Of a DNA stretch of 64,000 nt, positions 11,778-25,300 are shown piece after piece. Source of the stretch: Prosapia bicincta (Eukaryota; Arthropoda; Insecta; Hemiptera; Cercopidae). The notes below the pieces were generated by a model. That model had not been told where the DNA came from. It saw nothing but the letters and a program-made list of their open reading frames with translations, and made no database searches. The stretch covers positions 82,586,595 to 82,650,594 of the forward strand of contig JBAIZL010000003.1 of assembly GCA_036971475.1 (NCBI GenBank), given 5' to 3'. A program made the translations under genes and the position numbers. Each line of letters starts with the position of its first letter. Position 1 is the stretch's first letter.

Positions 11778-14700
11778 CTGCAAATAAAGAAAAACAATAA
11801 ATTATAGTTTTAAAAAACTTATTTAAAAAAAACTATCAAATTCAGCTCATCTTATTTTCTGATATCTGTGACAAAAGACAACATTTGTATAACTACTCCC
11901 ACCCTGGCTCTTAGTAGTGTGCTTCTATAGGCCACTGAGATTAACCTTAGAGAGGGCGCATGCGGAGTTTTTCTCAACATTTATCATTATTTGTTAAGAA
12001 AACGTCTTTCCAGTTTTCAGATGTTTATTTCCAGCTCATTACTCCACAACCTGCATTCTACGACACGGCTCAACCTATTTTTGTTAATTTTTTCCAAGTA
12101 GCGTTAGTGTGAATTTAATCTTTGTCAATTGTGGTCATTGCAGAGGTTTTGTCCACAATCGCTCTTTCGTGCAAGCTATTTGTGTGGAGTTCCTAGTACA
12201 CAGCTATTTACATTACAAAAGGCTTTTTGGAGTTAAATCAATACTGTCTTTTTTTGTTATTAATATTATTTTAGTGTTGTATGTCGTTTTAGTATCTAAG
12301 TTTCACATTTTACTGTTGTTCCATTTGAAATGGAGAGAATTCATAAAATGCTGGGTAGTGCCAAAAGAGGAAATTCAAGAAATACGGCCTACAGGATATT
12401 TTGTTAGACAGGTTTTAGATAATTCTGAAGATAACGAGTCTCTGACAGATGATGATCCTGATGAAGCCAATGAAATTGAAAATTAAACAAATGAAGATAT
12501 AATAAGTGAATCTCAAAATGACGAAAGTTGCCAATTTGTTGAAAATCTGTCAATTTTGACATTGTAGAGAATATTTCGCTAAAAATCCAGCAGGAAGCGA
12601 TAACAGTGCAATTTGATTATTGGGGGAAAGCATTTTTTAGTAAAAACCGAAAAATGCTGTGGTATATTGAACCAGTAAGGCAATGGAGGAAAGAAAGAAG
12701 AAACATAATTCTCATGAGAGTGGGTCATGTTCCCGTTATACTAGTGAGCTTGAAAATGAACAATTATAAGCTGTTTTTTCAACAAGATGAAGTTTTTGCT
12801 AGTTTTATTCAACTGGTAGAACCTATTGCGATATAAAGGCAATATTATATATTTTTCATCCACTAAATTTTTGGAGTTATATATTTGAAATAAAACATTC
12901 CTTATTGTCACTAAATATTATAATATATTTCAAATTTATATATGTACTATCACGATTAGATATTTTTATGTTTAGACGTTTAATTACTTTATTACAGAAA
13001 AATAATCTGCAATTACCTCTCTCTCGTAATGAAAACAATGGTCTAGTATAATTGCTTACACGTTTTAACAATTCCAGATATTTTTAGAAATATTACGTTT
13101 AGAAATTCAAAATTGTGCAATAATGATTTCTGAAATTGTTTACCATGTATTTATATAGTATTTAATCATAGTCACCCAAATATAAAACAAAAACCGTTTA
13201 AATTCAAACGTTTTTTTAATGCGGAATAAACCTCCGCAAGCACCTTCTCCCGTTTGAAAATCTATGCACCCCCTCGAAGGTTAACAAAACATTCAATGGG
13301 ATACAATTCCTTAAGCACTGGTGGAAAAGAATTATTATAAGAGAAAGAGGGGTTGAACACCACTGAAAACAAACACTCTAATTTAACTTAATTTGATTTC
13401 ATTACAACACAATAATAATATTTTACTAAATATTTAGACTTTATAAAAGTTTTACGTCTGATAAAGATTTATCAAAAGCTTTAGAAAATAAGTCAACTCA
13501 GAACTAGCATATAAAAGTAGGCTACGGAAAATAGTCTAAGAAATTTTAACAATAACCAAAAAACAAATGTTATATCAGTAAGGTATTTATATGCAGCAAT
13601 ACCCCGAACTTACGCGATAGGTGGGACCGAGCGATAGCCGTATAAGTCGAATTTGCGTAAGTCAGGGTATAATTTTACAAACAATCAGATAGGAATCATG
13701 TTTAATTGGTACCAAGGACTAAATTAATTAATAATTTAGAAGAAAATGTGTATGTATTAAAATCTTAAATACATAATACAACAAAAAAATTATATTATAT
13801 ACATACATATGGGAAAGAAGTAAGTAAAAAGAAGTTATTTTGACATAGGGGGCTTCATAAAATCTAGTAAATTCTTTTGATGAATCAAAGATTTTTTTCT
13901 TCTTATGCAGAATTTCCTCATACTTCGCTAATTTTTTGTTTGTTTTGTGGCAGAAATACGCTCATCCTTGGAGTTTTCCAAAATAAGTAAGCCTTACTCA
14001 ATTAAACTAAGGCATTTTGTCAAGTTTCTAACCGTCATTTCATCTTCTATGTCAACTGGGTCTAAAGAATCTGCATTTTTAAAGTCTTGCTCTTGCGCAC
14101 GCATATCTATGTACTAATCAATTAATTGTCAGCTCCTGGTTTTGTATATTCAGCAGTTCTTGAATGTCTAAATTCCACTTCTAAATTGAGTTGTCTGGCA
14201 AAACAGACACCTTCTTCAATCCCATCAGCAATTTCATCTCACTCTGGCACTGATTCTGCTTGAGTTTCAGTGGAGAAAAAAATAGACACACCTTTATTCA
14301 AAGTTTTTTGTGAAATTTCATTCCAAGATTGTCCAATGATTCTCAAAGCATCTAAAACATTGAATTGTTTCTAAGAATCTTCAACAGAGAGCTCGTTGTT
14401 CTGTCTCATATTTTCCTGTAGATGCGTAAATGATCTTCTTGTGTAATAAGCTCTAAAAATTTGATGACTCCCTGATCCATTGGTAGAAGGAAACTAGATG
14501 TTTGGTGGAAAAAGTATCACTTCCACTCGTGTGCCGAAATTAGTTAAAGTAGTAGGAGATTGATCAGGTGCATTGTCAATTAATAGGAATTACTTTAAAA
14601 GGAATTTGAATGTTCAACTTGAGGTACGAAATGATGACCAAACCAATCCTCAAAAAGAGAAGCTGCCACCCAAATTTTCAGGTTCGACTTTTAAAATCAT

Positions 14701-17700
14701 GGGCAAGATAACTTTCGAAATATTTTTCAACGCCTTTGGATGTTTTTAGCAATAAACTATGAGAGGTTGCAACTTACAGTCACCAGATGTATTTGCACCA
14801 ACCATCACTGTTAATCGGTCTTTGGCCCTTAAAACTGGATAACATTTACTCTTAATGCGATATAAAAGTTCTTTTAGGTATTTTTCCAGAGCAAGACAGT
14901 TTCTGCACAGCTCAGATAGCATTATTTAAAATCGCGTAACTTAGGAGTTGCGTAAGACGGGGAAGCGTAAGTCAAGGTATTACTGTACTGTATTACTTCA
15001 GTTATTAGAAATATTAAACTTGTATACATCGCAGGATGAGGTACTGCTAAGGTAATATCATTATATATTATATAAAAAGTGTGAACTTAAATTTAAATGG
15101 TAAAAATTGAAATAATGCATAGGTAAATTTTTACTAGGTATCATGGTAGACAAAAAAATATTATACCAAATTGATTTGGTAGGCAATGTACAAATGTTAT
15201 AGGCAGAAAAAATGAAGCACATACACTAATGATATTGAAGCAGCATATACAAGGAACTACAAAGAAAATTAAATTTAGGAGCATAAAGAAAAGGGACTAC
15301 CACAAGAACAGAAGCAACTAGGCGAAAAAAGCAAGGGCCTTTAAAAATTCAGAAGTGACAATGATGATTCAAACTGATTATTATATCATGTAAAGATGTA
15401 GATAGCCCTTGTAACCCAGACTAATTTAGTTTGAACAGAATAAGTTCAAATGTAAAAATTTTGCCCATCGTCATGGACAACCAAAACTTGTACTTTTATT
15501 GTAATAAATAAATTGAGTTTTTATTTAATTTCTTTGTTATACTCAAACAATCGTAAGAGTTAAATTGAAGAAATAAGAATAGAAACTATCTAACAGCAGC
15601 TTAATTTGGGACTGAGGATAGCTTGTATGGAGATTTTTTAAGTCCTAAACAGTGTAAGTTGTAAGTCCATAAGAAAAGTATGTTACTGTTGAAATTTATA
15701 AAATATGTATTATGTGTATACATTTATATAAATGTGGTATTTAAAGCGTGTGAATATAATGTTTTTTTCTGAAATACCATGATAGACTCAAATCTTTTTC
15801 AATTTTTAAGCTAAAATAATTTGAAAATAATATGTGAACATATTTACAGAGAAAAAGTTAACGATTTTTCCCTTTTGTTTAATATTACTCTTTGCAAGCA
15901 ACCCATTCAGTAACACTAAAATACTTTTGTTAGACCTTCTGGTTTTTAATAAAAGATATAAATTTACAAATGTAAAAATCAAAACAGTTATCTCCAAATC
16001 TCAAAACACATTAGTTTATTAAAATAAACACACTAGTTCTTAAAACAGACTAGTTTCAGCAATGATGTCACCATCCTCACTACTACACTGCCAATCTGCC
16101 TTCTTGAGGAAGAGGACATTGTTTTGCTGAGATTTGGAGTTAACTGTTTTGATTTTTACCTTTGTGAATAGTTTTCACTAGCTAATCTGTAATTAACTTA
16201 ATATTTATAAATTTGTTCACTATATATAAACAAATTCTCAATATTAAAAATACTAAATATTTGACTTATTCTTAACTCATATCTTACCTGTCTAGCTTTT
16301 TCAAGTGCATTTTGTTTGTACAGATAATTTTCTAGGTTTACAACATGAAGCATTTTGTAGGAATTCAGGTTAAATCTGCACTCAGTCTCATCACAACAAT
16401 CAATTTTTGGCAACTTTGATGTGTCATTTCCTACTTTTTCTTGCCACAACCGAATATTCCTCGGCAAGAAAGCTGTCTTCCATAAACTTCGCTCTCGCTC
16501 CAAATCTTCTTCATCTACCTCCATCAACTGAGAATAAAACTGAATTAATTTCAAAATAAGGTTTTTAATTTTCTGTTCATATCTTCATATTTAATGTTCA
16601 CATACCAAACATGTTTTGTCAAATTTCATTTCATATAATGAATTCGTGTTTGTAAACAAATAACCTCAATAAAGGTAAATGAGAGTTTAAGAGTTTAATG
16701 GGATCAAGTAGATACAGTAGTTTGATATATGTACACTACATTCACGGATAGGAAGGAAAAAACCTTATTGTTTATCTATTATGTTTTGTGTGTATCACTT
16801 TTTTATAATTAAAAACACTGAATAACTATGGTTTTGCAAGAAACTGGTTCTTTAATATATGATTGGTGTTTCCTGACGGGTAACACCAGCACTGTTCACA
16901 TTGTTGAATGTAGGTTGAAGAAGGAATGTAGTAACCATCGTATCCAATGTTGTATGCATCTTTAATTGTGATTGTTGTCTGCTCTACAATCGACCTAAAC
17001 AGAAAACCCAGCAAAACATGCATCTCCCTCTTGTGCTCACGATAAAAAAATGTCTAAACCTATATTTTTAGCAATAGCACAACATGTATAAATTAAATAC
17101 ATTAAAAAACAGTTATTATTTATGTTTTGCAAATAACTCGGCAATATAATTACTTATTAAATAGGAATATTATAAAAGATTGAATTTTATAATTTATCTT
17201 ATCCATTCATTAGTATAACAAATCAGGTGCCACTTTAGCCGCTGAAAAAAGTTATGTGCCTATACTTTAGCCTTTTTTTATAGGAAAGCAGAATCTTAGT
17301 GATCAATATTTGAAAATGATAAAATGCAGTTCTATTGAAATAATTACCACCTAAATAGAATAACACACTATCAGCTGTTTGGGTCAGTGACGCACAACTT
17401 GCCTCCAGGTGTGTTTTCTGTTCAGTATTGTTGTGTGTTCTTCCTTTGATTGTTAAGGTTATGTTTGAGTATTGTTTACACAGTTTTTTTGTGAAATGTG
17501 TTGTGATTTGTACATATTATATTAAAGTGATAGTTTTTTTTATCATACGACATGAAAAATTGAAAACAAGTGAAATTGACAGATTGCTTGATGGAGATCT
17601 TGATTCGGATGATTCCTTCAACATTTTTTATGACCACTCAGATATAAATTTTAATTACAATAAAAGTTTTAATGAATTATCACATTCACGGACATTTCCT

Positions 17701-20700
17701 GTAAATAAAGATACAGTAGAGCCTCAAGACCTCAGATCTCATTATTCCGGATCTCCGCATAGTCCGGACAGGATTTTGTAATATTTTATGATTTTAAACA
17801 TAGTTTTTTATGTTAAAATCGTAATTATTGATGTTAAAATATTAATTCTGGGCATAATACTGTACGTTTATAAGCCTTACAGTCAGGTACATACCCTTAA
17901 TAGGTCTTCTATTTTTATATCGTAACGTTGGTTAACCACTATTTACAGCATAGTGTGTAAATGCGACTATAAAATGCATTACAGTGCAGTATAGAAATGT
18001 GTGTGTTAACGCGACGGTCACCTGCCTATATACAGACGATGACAGTGGGAATCAACCAAATATTTTGAATTATGCGGAAGCAGTATCCCACTTAGATTAC
18101 CTAATAGAATCTCAGGAGGAAACAATCCAACCGAGCTCCTAATGTTGAAGCGTATGCACGATAGGGCAGCTTCCAAGCGCTAAACAAAACTATCACAGTG
18201 GAGCATCACAACTTTCTTTTCGATTCTAAATATTTGGACTGCATTGCTTCCGGAGTTTACACATTTGCCAGTAAAATATCCTTTACCACTCTAACATACT
18301 GTTCCATTGTGCGGTAAAATGTTCATTGCCGCTGTAAAATAATATCGCGCTAGTGCGTTATCTCGGTTATAATAGCATCACTATAACAACTTATTGGGTT
18401 GGCAATTTGGAATCGAGAATAGATTTCTTAGTATCGGTATCGGTAAAATTTTGGGATCGACCCATCACTGACATATATATGCCCAACATCAATCATACTA
18501 CAAAAAGGTGATTTTTTGTAAGTGTATGTTTTATTATCCTGTTTTGTAGGCATTCTCTGGTTAATTTGGATTTTCATTAATCCAGATCGGCTCCGGTCCC
18601 AGTTAGTTCGAATTATCGAGGTTCTACTGTAGGTCTAAGTTTGTACTTAAGTCATTTGATAGTAACCGTGAAGAGGATTTGCCTAGGCAACCAAAGCAGG
18701 CTAAACAACAGCCTAGGCCTACACCGATACGTTTAGCCCAAACCCTACACAAATAGGCTCCAAATAGCGTGAATTTCTTTTTTACACAAGCCTGTACAGG
18801 CCACCTGATTGTCATACTGTGTACTGTTACTCAAGGTTACGATTCCTCACATTTTTTCTCCAATAATGCTCATAAATAGAAAGTTTAATAGGGTACTTTA
18901 AACGCATGTTTTTTTTTTGTAAATAGATTTTATTTGAGTTCATTATTAATATTAGGTCTATTTTACTTACTCAAAAGTTTAAATGGGGCTAGTTTATTTT
19001 TTAAATAAAAAGAGATTTTAATGTAGTCAAAACTAAAATTTCAAGTTACGTAACACTACTACATACCCCCTTCTCCTTGATAGAAGTAAGCCCCTCCCGG
19101 CGTTACGTAATTTAGGGGTGGCTCCTAACAAATATAAAATATTTTAGTGTTTCTGTCAAATTCCACGAGAAACTTGGGAAATAATTAACTAATACATGGA
19201 AAATTATTTCTATGAGTTGATTCATGTTAAATTGTTTCAATAAGGGCATAACACCGATTATAGAAATGAGAGACGACTGTTTTGAGTGAAGTATAATATT
19301 TTATTCTGCTATGATGACGTTTTGATAACTATATTGTTAACTAGTCATGTACAACGTCATGTTGGTTTTGGAATTTAATAAAGGAATTACAAGTATGTTG
19401 ACTGTGGCCTGATGATGATAATAACAATCTAGTTATCGAAATGTTGCCATAAAAGAATAAAATATTATACTTGACTCACAAAACAGTCGTCTTTTATTTC
19501 TAACGAAATCTGTGTAAGTGTAATATGAATTAAACACCAATTAACTGAGATCTGAGATCAGAAGAATATCCAATATCAACAAATCATGATTATATTGATG
19601 CTCATTGATTTACTACTGTTTTAAATTCAGATTAGAATACCCAAGAGATTCTTAATAGATATGAGGGATTGTAAAACCTTGTGATGCAATATCCTTTTGG
19701 ATAAAACATCATGATCTGACGTTCCAGCCCATAATCTCCAACTAACTATTCAGTGGTTTTCTTTGTTCCTAAAGACACGAAGCGCAATATAAAAGTACGA
19801 TAAATAATTTTAACAATTATGATAAAATTCAGAACAATTTATAAAACTGTATTTCTGGAACATGTGAACAAAAGTGGCCTTTTACTGCAAGCAATGAAAA
19901 ACAAATACTTTATTATTTCGCATTTGCTTGGTGTCAATATTTTTCTTGGAAAACAATACCTGAAGTGTAGGACAATGATAAGGAATATGGCAGGTAGGAA
20001 AAAATCTGTAGGAGTTTTTGAGTGTATGATAAAGTTTCTGACATTAACAGGTTGAGTACTGCGAACGTGCATGAACGCTTAACTGGCGCCTGCAGCGGTA
20101 TTTATGCCCCACCCCTTCTCAGTTCATTGGTTCAGTATGAAGGTAACCATTGCGGGAAAACATATCGCTTGTCGGTTATTGTGCCAGTCATTGTGAACAT
20201 TTCAGTCTGCCAACATTTTCCGCCAATGGCTAAGCTCACACTGAACCAATGAATTGAAAGGAAAAGTGAGGAAATTAACGCTTACTACCATGGGCGCCAG
20301 TATGACAGATGTGTTCACTCATGCCCGCAGCACTCAACGTGTTGAAAGACAATACTATTTAATGTTAAACATGTATACAAAATATGAGACAAATGTTCAA
20401 AAAAATTTAAAATTTTCAAAACTAATAAAGTTACTAGTAGAAATTTACTTTTCTTGTTTTTCAACGCTAATGGATACAGACTCACATTTTCTAAATTGTC
20501 TTTCAAATGACTCTGAGCAAATCTATCCACATAAGTAGACCATTTTTCCACATCTCTGACCGAAGGTTCTGGATCCTCTCCATCTGTATCTAACAATTCA
20601 ATTGTCATCTTGCACTCTCTCTTGTACTGGGAACAAAAAATTCACTATTACACAAACGTTACTTTACAAAAGTTTTAACTATAAATGTGTATTAGATATT

Positions 20701-22255
20701 AATACTCACAATAAATATCTTGAAGCAATTTTCATCAGACAGAGCAGCTTCAGATTTCCTCTGATAAATCATTTCAAGACCCACTCTCTGGAATGCTGTT
20801 GCACACAGTCCTCCTGCTCCTCCTCTTCTGTTTTCTTTTAAATACATGTCAGCACATTGTGTGCAAGATTCATCCACTACCAAATGTTGCAGCTAAAACA
20901 AATACAAATTCTGGCCCTTGATTATCACAAGATTATTATTAAATTAATCTTTTCAAACCCTCTAATACATTAGAACCTCTAATTTGTCACTCTTTAATTT
21001 GTCATCATCTGTAAGTTGTCACCGTAATAACAAACATCGTCCGCACTGTCACGTAGTATAGCCGCTGTCAGAAAAAAAAACTCTTCAGCACAAAAGAAAA
21101 TTACAGACATTTTTCAAAACTAAAATGTAAATAGATTTAATATAGCTTATTTTTCCTTACTAGTGTTATTGGTTTTACAAGGTACTGTAACAACTGTTTA
21201 TGAAAATAGTGTAATGTACTGTATTTGTAGTTAGGAATCATACTGTATGTAGGCTACTTGTGTTTTTATAGTGTTCTGTAATAATTTTGAGTTTTTCGGC
21301 CAACAATTAATGTAAATACAACATTAATTACATTACATACTTATTTACATATTTATGTAATATGTTTACCCAAAATTACATGTTAATCACACGACTTCCG
21401 TAATTCAACTTTCTCGAATTCGCCACCCCTCGGTTCAGAACATAACGAATTAGAAAGGTTCTACTGTATAAAATTTCTTATTAATCATGTTTACACTCGC
21501 AGAGATTATTGTTTAAATAAATGCGAGACGGGTGCAATTATTTATTTAAATCGGCAATGTTTCGATAACGGCTACATTATTGTCATCAGGCCTTGTCCCA
21601 CCAGCACTCTATTAAATAAATATCTTGGAATCAAGATTTTCGAGTATGTTGCTAGTACACATGGTCGAAGGTGTGAGTTAATGAAAGCATATATGCGCTG
21701 TTTTCATAATTATACTAAGGTTGTGACACGGTGCTATTGTTTAATACAGTGCAGGAGAAACAAGGCCTGATGACGATAATGTAGCCGTTTTTGAAATGTT
21801 AGCTGTTTAAATAAATAGTTGTACCTGACTCACAAATCAACTACATTTATTTAAACAATAGCATTTTTTGTTTTTACTTTTAATCATTATTAAGATACAA
21901 TTGTTTAAACATACGACCAGTTGCCACAAAACTCTGTAAAGTAAATAATAAATGGACTTTTATAAAATGTTTTGTGGGAAAGCGTAAATTATTGCAGAAA
22001 TTTCTTTTTTATCATAGGCAATGCTCATGGACATTCAAGATATGTTGAAGATTTTAAATTAAAATAAAACATGGGTTTCTTGTAGTTATGTACTACAGAA
22101 TATAACGCAGCTGGGGTTCCTAATATTTCTGGCTCTGTGCAACCCTCCCCCTTTATAACATTGACATAAAGTTGAGGCCTTTCCCATTTATATTTGGCCA
22201 ATTAAACATCAGATAATTTTATTTAACTTTTAATATATTAAAAATCATACATACA

Positions 22256-22327
<72 letters not shown>

Positions 22328-25300
22328 GGTTAGTTCTAGTAGAGCTTAAAGCTTAAATCTCTATATATATATAGATATTTTACGTTGTCCATTATTTTTC
22401 CGTTGCACTGACTTTATGAAGTTGATATATTACTATTGTAAATACTTTTATTTTTTAAATTGTTGTGTATGTTTTTATAAATGTGGTATTTTTCTAGTGA
22501 GTTTAATTCTATTGGGTTATTATTTATTTCAAGTATGATTAGGTTATTTTCGTAATTTGTTATTTCATGTTTATGTGATATTAGGTGTGCTGCAACATTT
22601 GATATTTTTGAATTTTTGTTTTTGAATGCTCTATAATGTTCTTCAAATCTTATTTTAAATGATCTGGAAAACCCTATGTAAAATGCGTTACAGTTGTTGC
22701 ATGTAATTTTGGAAACTCCTGATAGGTTATGTTTATCTGAATTTGTTTTGTGGTTTGTGTTATTAAGATATTTTATTATTTTGTTGTTTGGTTTGTATGT
22801 TGGAGTGTAGTATTCTTTGTTGTATATATTTGTTAGTTTTTCTATTTTGTTATCGGTGTATTTATATTTTAGGTAGATTTTTTTATTTTTATTATTTTTG
22901 TGTTCCGGTTGTAGTGTTGTGTTGAGGTTAGGTTTTTTTGTGAATTTATTGTATATATTTTTTATAAGGTGTTTGTTGTATCCATTTTCTATTGCTATTT
23001 TTGTAATGTTATCTAATTCTTCATTTAATTTTTGTTTGTTATCCTGTGTGTATTTTATTGCTTTATTTATCATGTTACTGTAAGTGTTAATTTTGTGTGT
23101 CCAGGGGTGGTTAGATTTGTAGTGTATTGTGGTGTTGTTGGAAGTAGGTTTCCTGTATACTGTAGTTTCTATTTTATTATCATTTATATTTAATGTGATG
23201 TCGAGATAGTTGATTGTTCTATTTGTTTCTGTTTTGACAGTGAATTGTATGTTTTCGTTGAATGTATTTAGTTTGTTTAATATTATGATGTGTTCGTTGT
23301 GAATGGTAGGTTGGTATATTACATAAATTGTCCATAGTGAAATATTGTGTGTGTTTAGTATAGGTTTAACTATTATTTGTTCAAGGTGTTGTAAATATAT
23401 TTCGGACATGACTGATGATATGGGTGATCCCATGGGGAGTCCAGTTGTTTGTTTATAGGATTTATTGTTAAATTGGAAGTAATTTTGGTTACATATGTGT
23501 TTGGTTAGCGTAATGTATACAATTTTATCCACCATTAAGTGCAATGATTTTACCTTGTGTGATGAGGCGCCTTTCGGTCACTTGACCATCTTCTGCTACT
23601 GCCTGCAATTTATTGGTTAGCTTACAGGGGATGATTTACTTGGTGCCATGATAGGATTTTGGTAATTTGGAGTCAGATTATTACTATGCAATCGCGTCAG
23701 CCAGGAGAAACAGGTGTGAGGGGTGAGTACCAATAATTTTTGTTGAGGCAGGGCAAGAGAGGAGAAAATCTGCAGACAGGGGTTTGCTGCCTATTGTTAA
23801 ACAGGTTAAGGATTTGTGTGAATCATGGTCCCGGTCATGTTCAATGACACTTCATTTGGTGGCAATGGTAGCATAACATCTATACAAGGCCAATAAGTAT
23901 GAGTTTATTTGTTCTTCTGTTAAGCAGAAGGGGTTCTCCTGTCATTATTACCATGTTGAAATTGAAGCCCGGAGTCTCTTAGCAAATTTGTTAATTTCTT
24001 CCTTAAGGAGTTGGCTACTGCAGGAATAACGTCAATGAATTTTTTAGGCAATCTCCTCTAGAGCTGACCTTGAAACATCTTAATTTATACAAATAGATAG
24101 CCCATGAGTATTAAGCACTGATGGTAGAGTTGTGGTCACACAACAAAGGTACTTGTTAAACCTTCTTCAAATACACTGAATTTTTTATTGAATACAGGAA
24201 TAAATAATAGTTTATTAGAGCAAATTTCAAGTGAGGTATGTAAATACAGTAATCAAAGAAAGAGCTTGGAAATAAATATCCACAACAAGTTATACAGCTA
24301 ACATAATAGATATTAAGGGCAAATCAAGAAACAAATTAGATATTAGGGACAAATAAGGGGGCAAAATTGATAATACGGATAAATAAGGGGACAAAATTGA
24401 TAATAGGTACAAATAAGAGGAATCAGAAACACAAACAATTATTTAATAAGGTTTTAAAAACAGTCGTCAGTTTTGTATGACGTACCTGTCGAACTGCATT
24501 TACCACTACTTTGTCAAGAGTGAAAGAAATATAAGCATGGATACCAAACATTTCTCTTAAAGTGTCTTCATACGAGTTGACATCCATATTTCCATCCAAA
24601 ACATTTTTCACCATGTCCAAAAATGTTGGGTAGTAATTGTCCACATCTATTTCAGCTGCAAGAAATTTTAATTCATTAGCTTTTTATTTAAATATTATAT
24701 CTAATTTTGATTTAAATACATCTTGCAATGCAACTCACATCAGCTACAAAAAACTCTATGTGACAAGAGCTGCAGTATGCTAGTAATTACAGTAGAGCCC
24801 ATTCAATGCAACATCTCGATGTTTTTAGTTTTGATGATAGAAATTAATTCTTATACATATTAAAAGGAAAAACAGGTGGAATCAGAATAAACCGATACTG
24901 CTGATACATCTGTTAAAATATAATAAAAATTGTTGTTAAAATAATCTATAATGTTGTAATTACTGTGATGTTTAGCCTCTATGCCTAATGATAAATTTTG
25001 ATAAGTTGAGACAGCTGATGGTAAACGACTATAATAATTCTTCTCAGGTTAATTAGTAAGGTTGCACACACTAGTTCAAGCTGAATATTTTCAATTTTAA
25101 AGTGAAATTAAAAATTAATACTGCCAATTAAAAAAAAAAACAATTCCTTAACAAATGTCAATTATAGGCCTAAATCATACAACTAAACCAATAATAAAAA
25201 TAAAACATTAAAACACAAATCTATTAAAAATATTTATTCAACTCAATATTATCTTATCTATCCCGGCAAGCTGGCCTGAGCAACCGGGCGGGTCCACAGG

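Noticed and set aside
12109..12330. N-terminal extension of the piggyBac-like frame ([18 protein letters not shown])
   Set aside because: Hydrophobic and unlike any transposase start; probably read-through of non-coding sequence.
17428..17781. 117-codon plus-strand ORF with an acidic stretch
   Set aside because: Only a faint likeness to acidic transposase N-termini, and its 3' end runs into the MITE; insufficient to call.
20315..20485. Continuation of the Sin3A exon frame beyond the GTGAGT donor
   Set aside because: The residues ([14 protein letters not shown]...) do not match Sin3, whereas splicing to 16527 restores FLPRN and keeps phase.
24791..24830. Left end of another Tigger-type MITE (ACAGTAGAGCCCATTCAATG)
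   Set aside because: No matching inverted right end was found within 1 kb.
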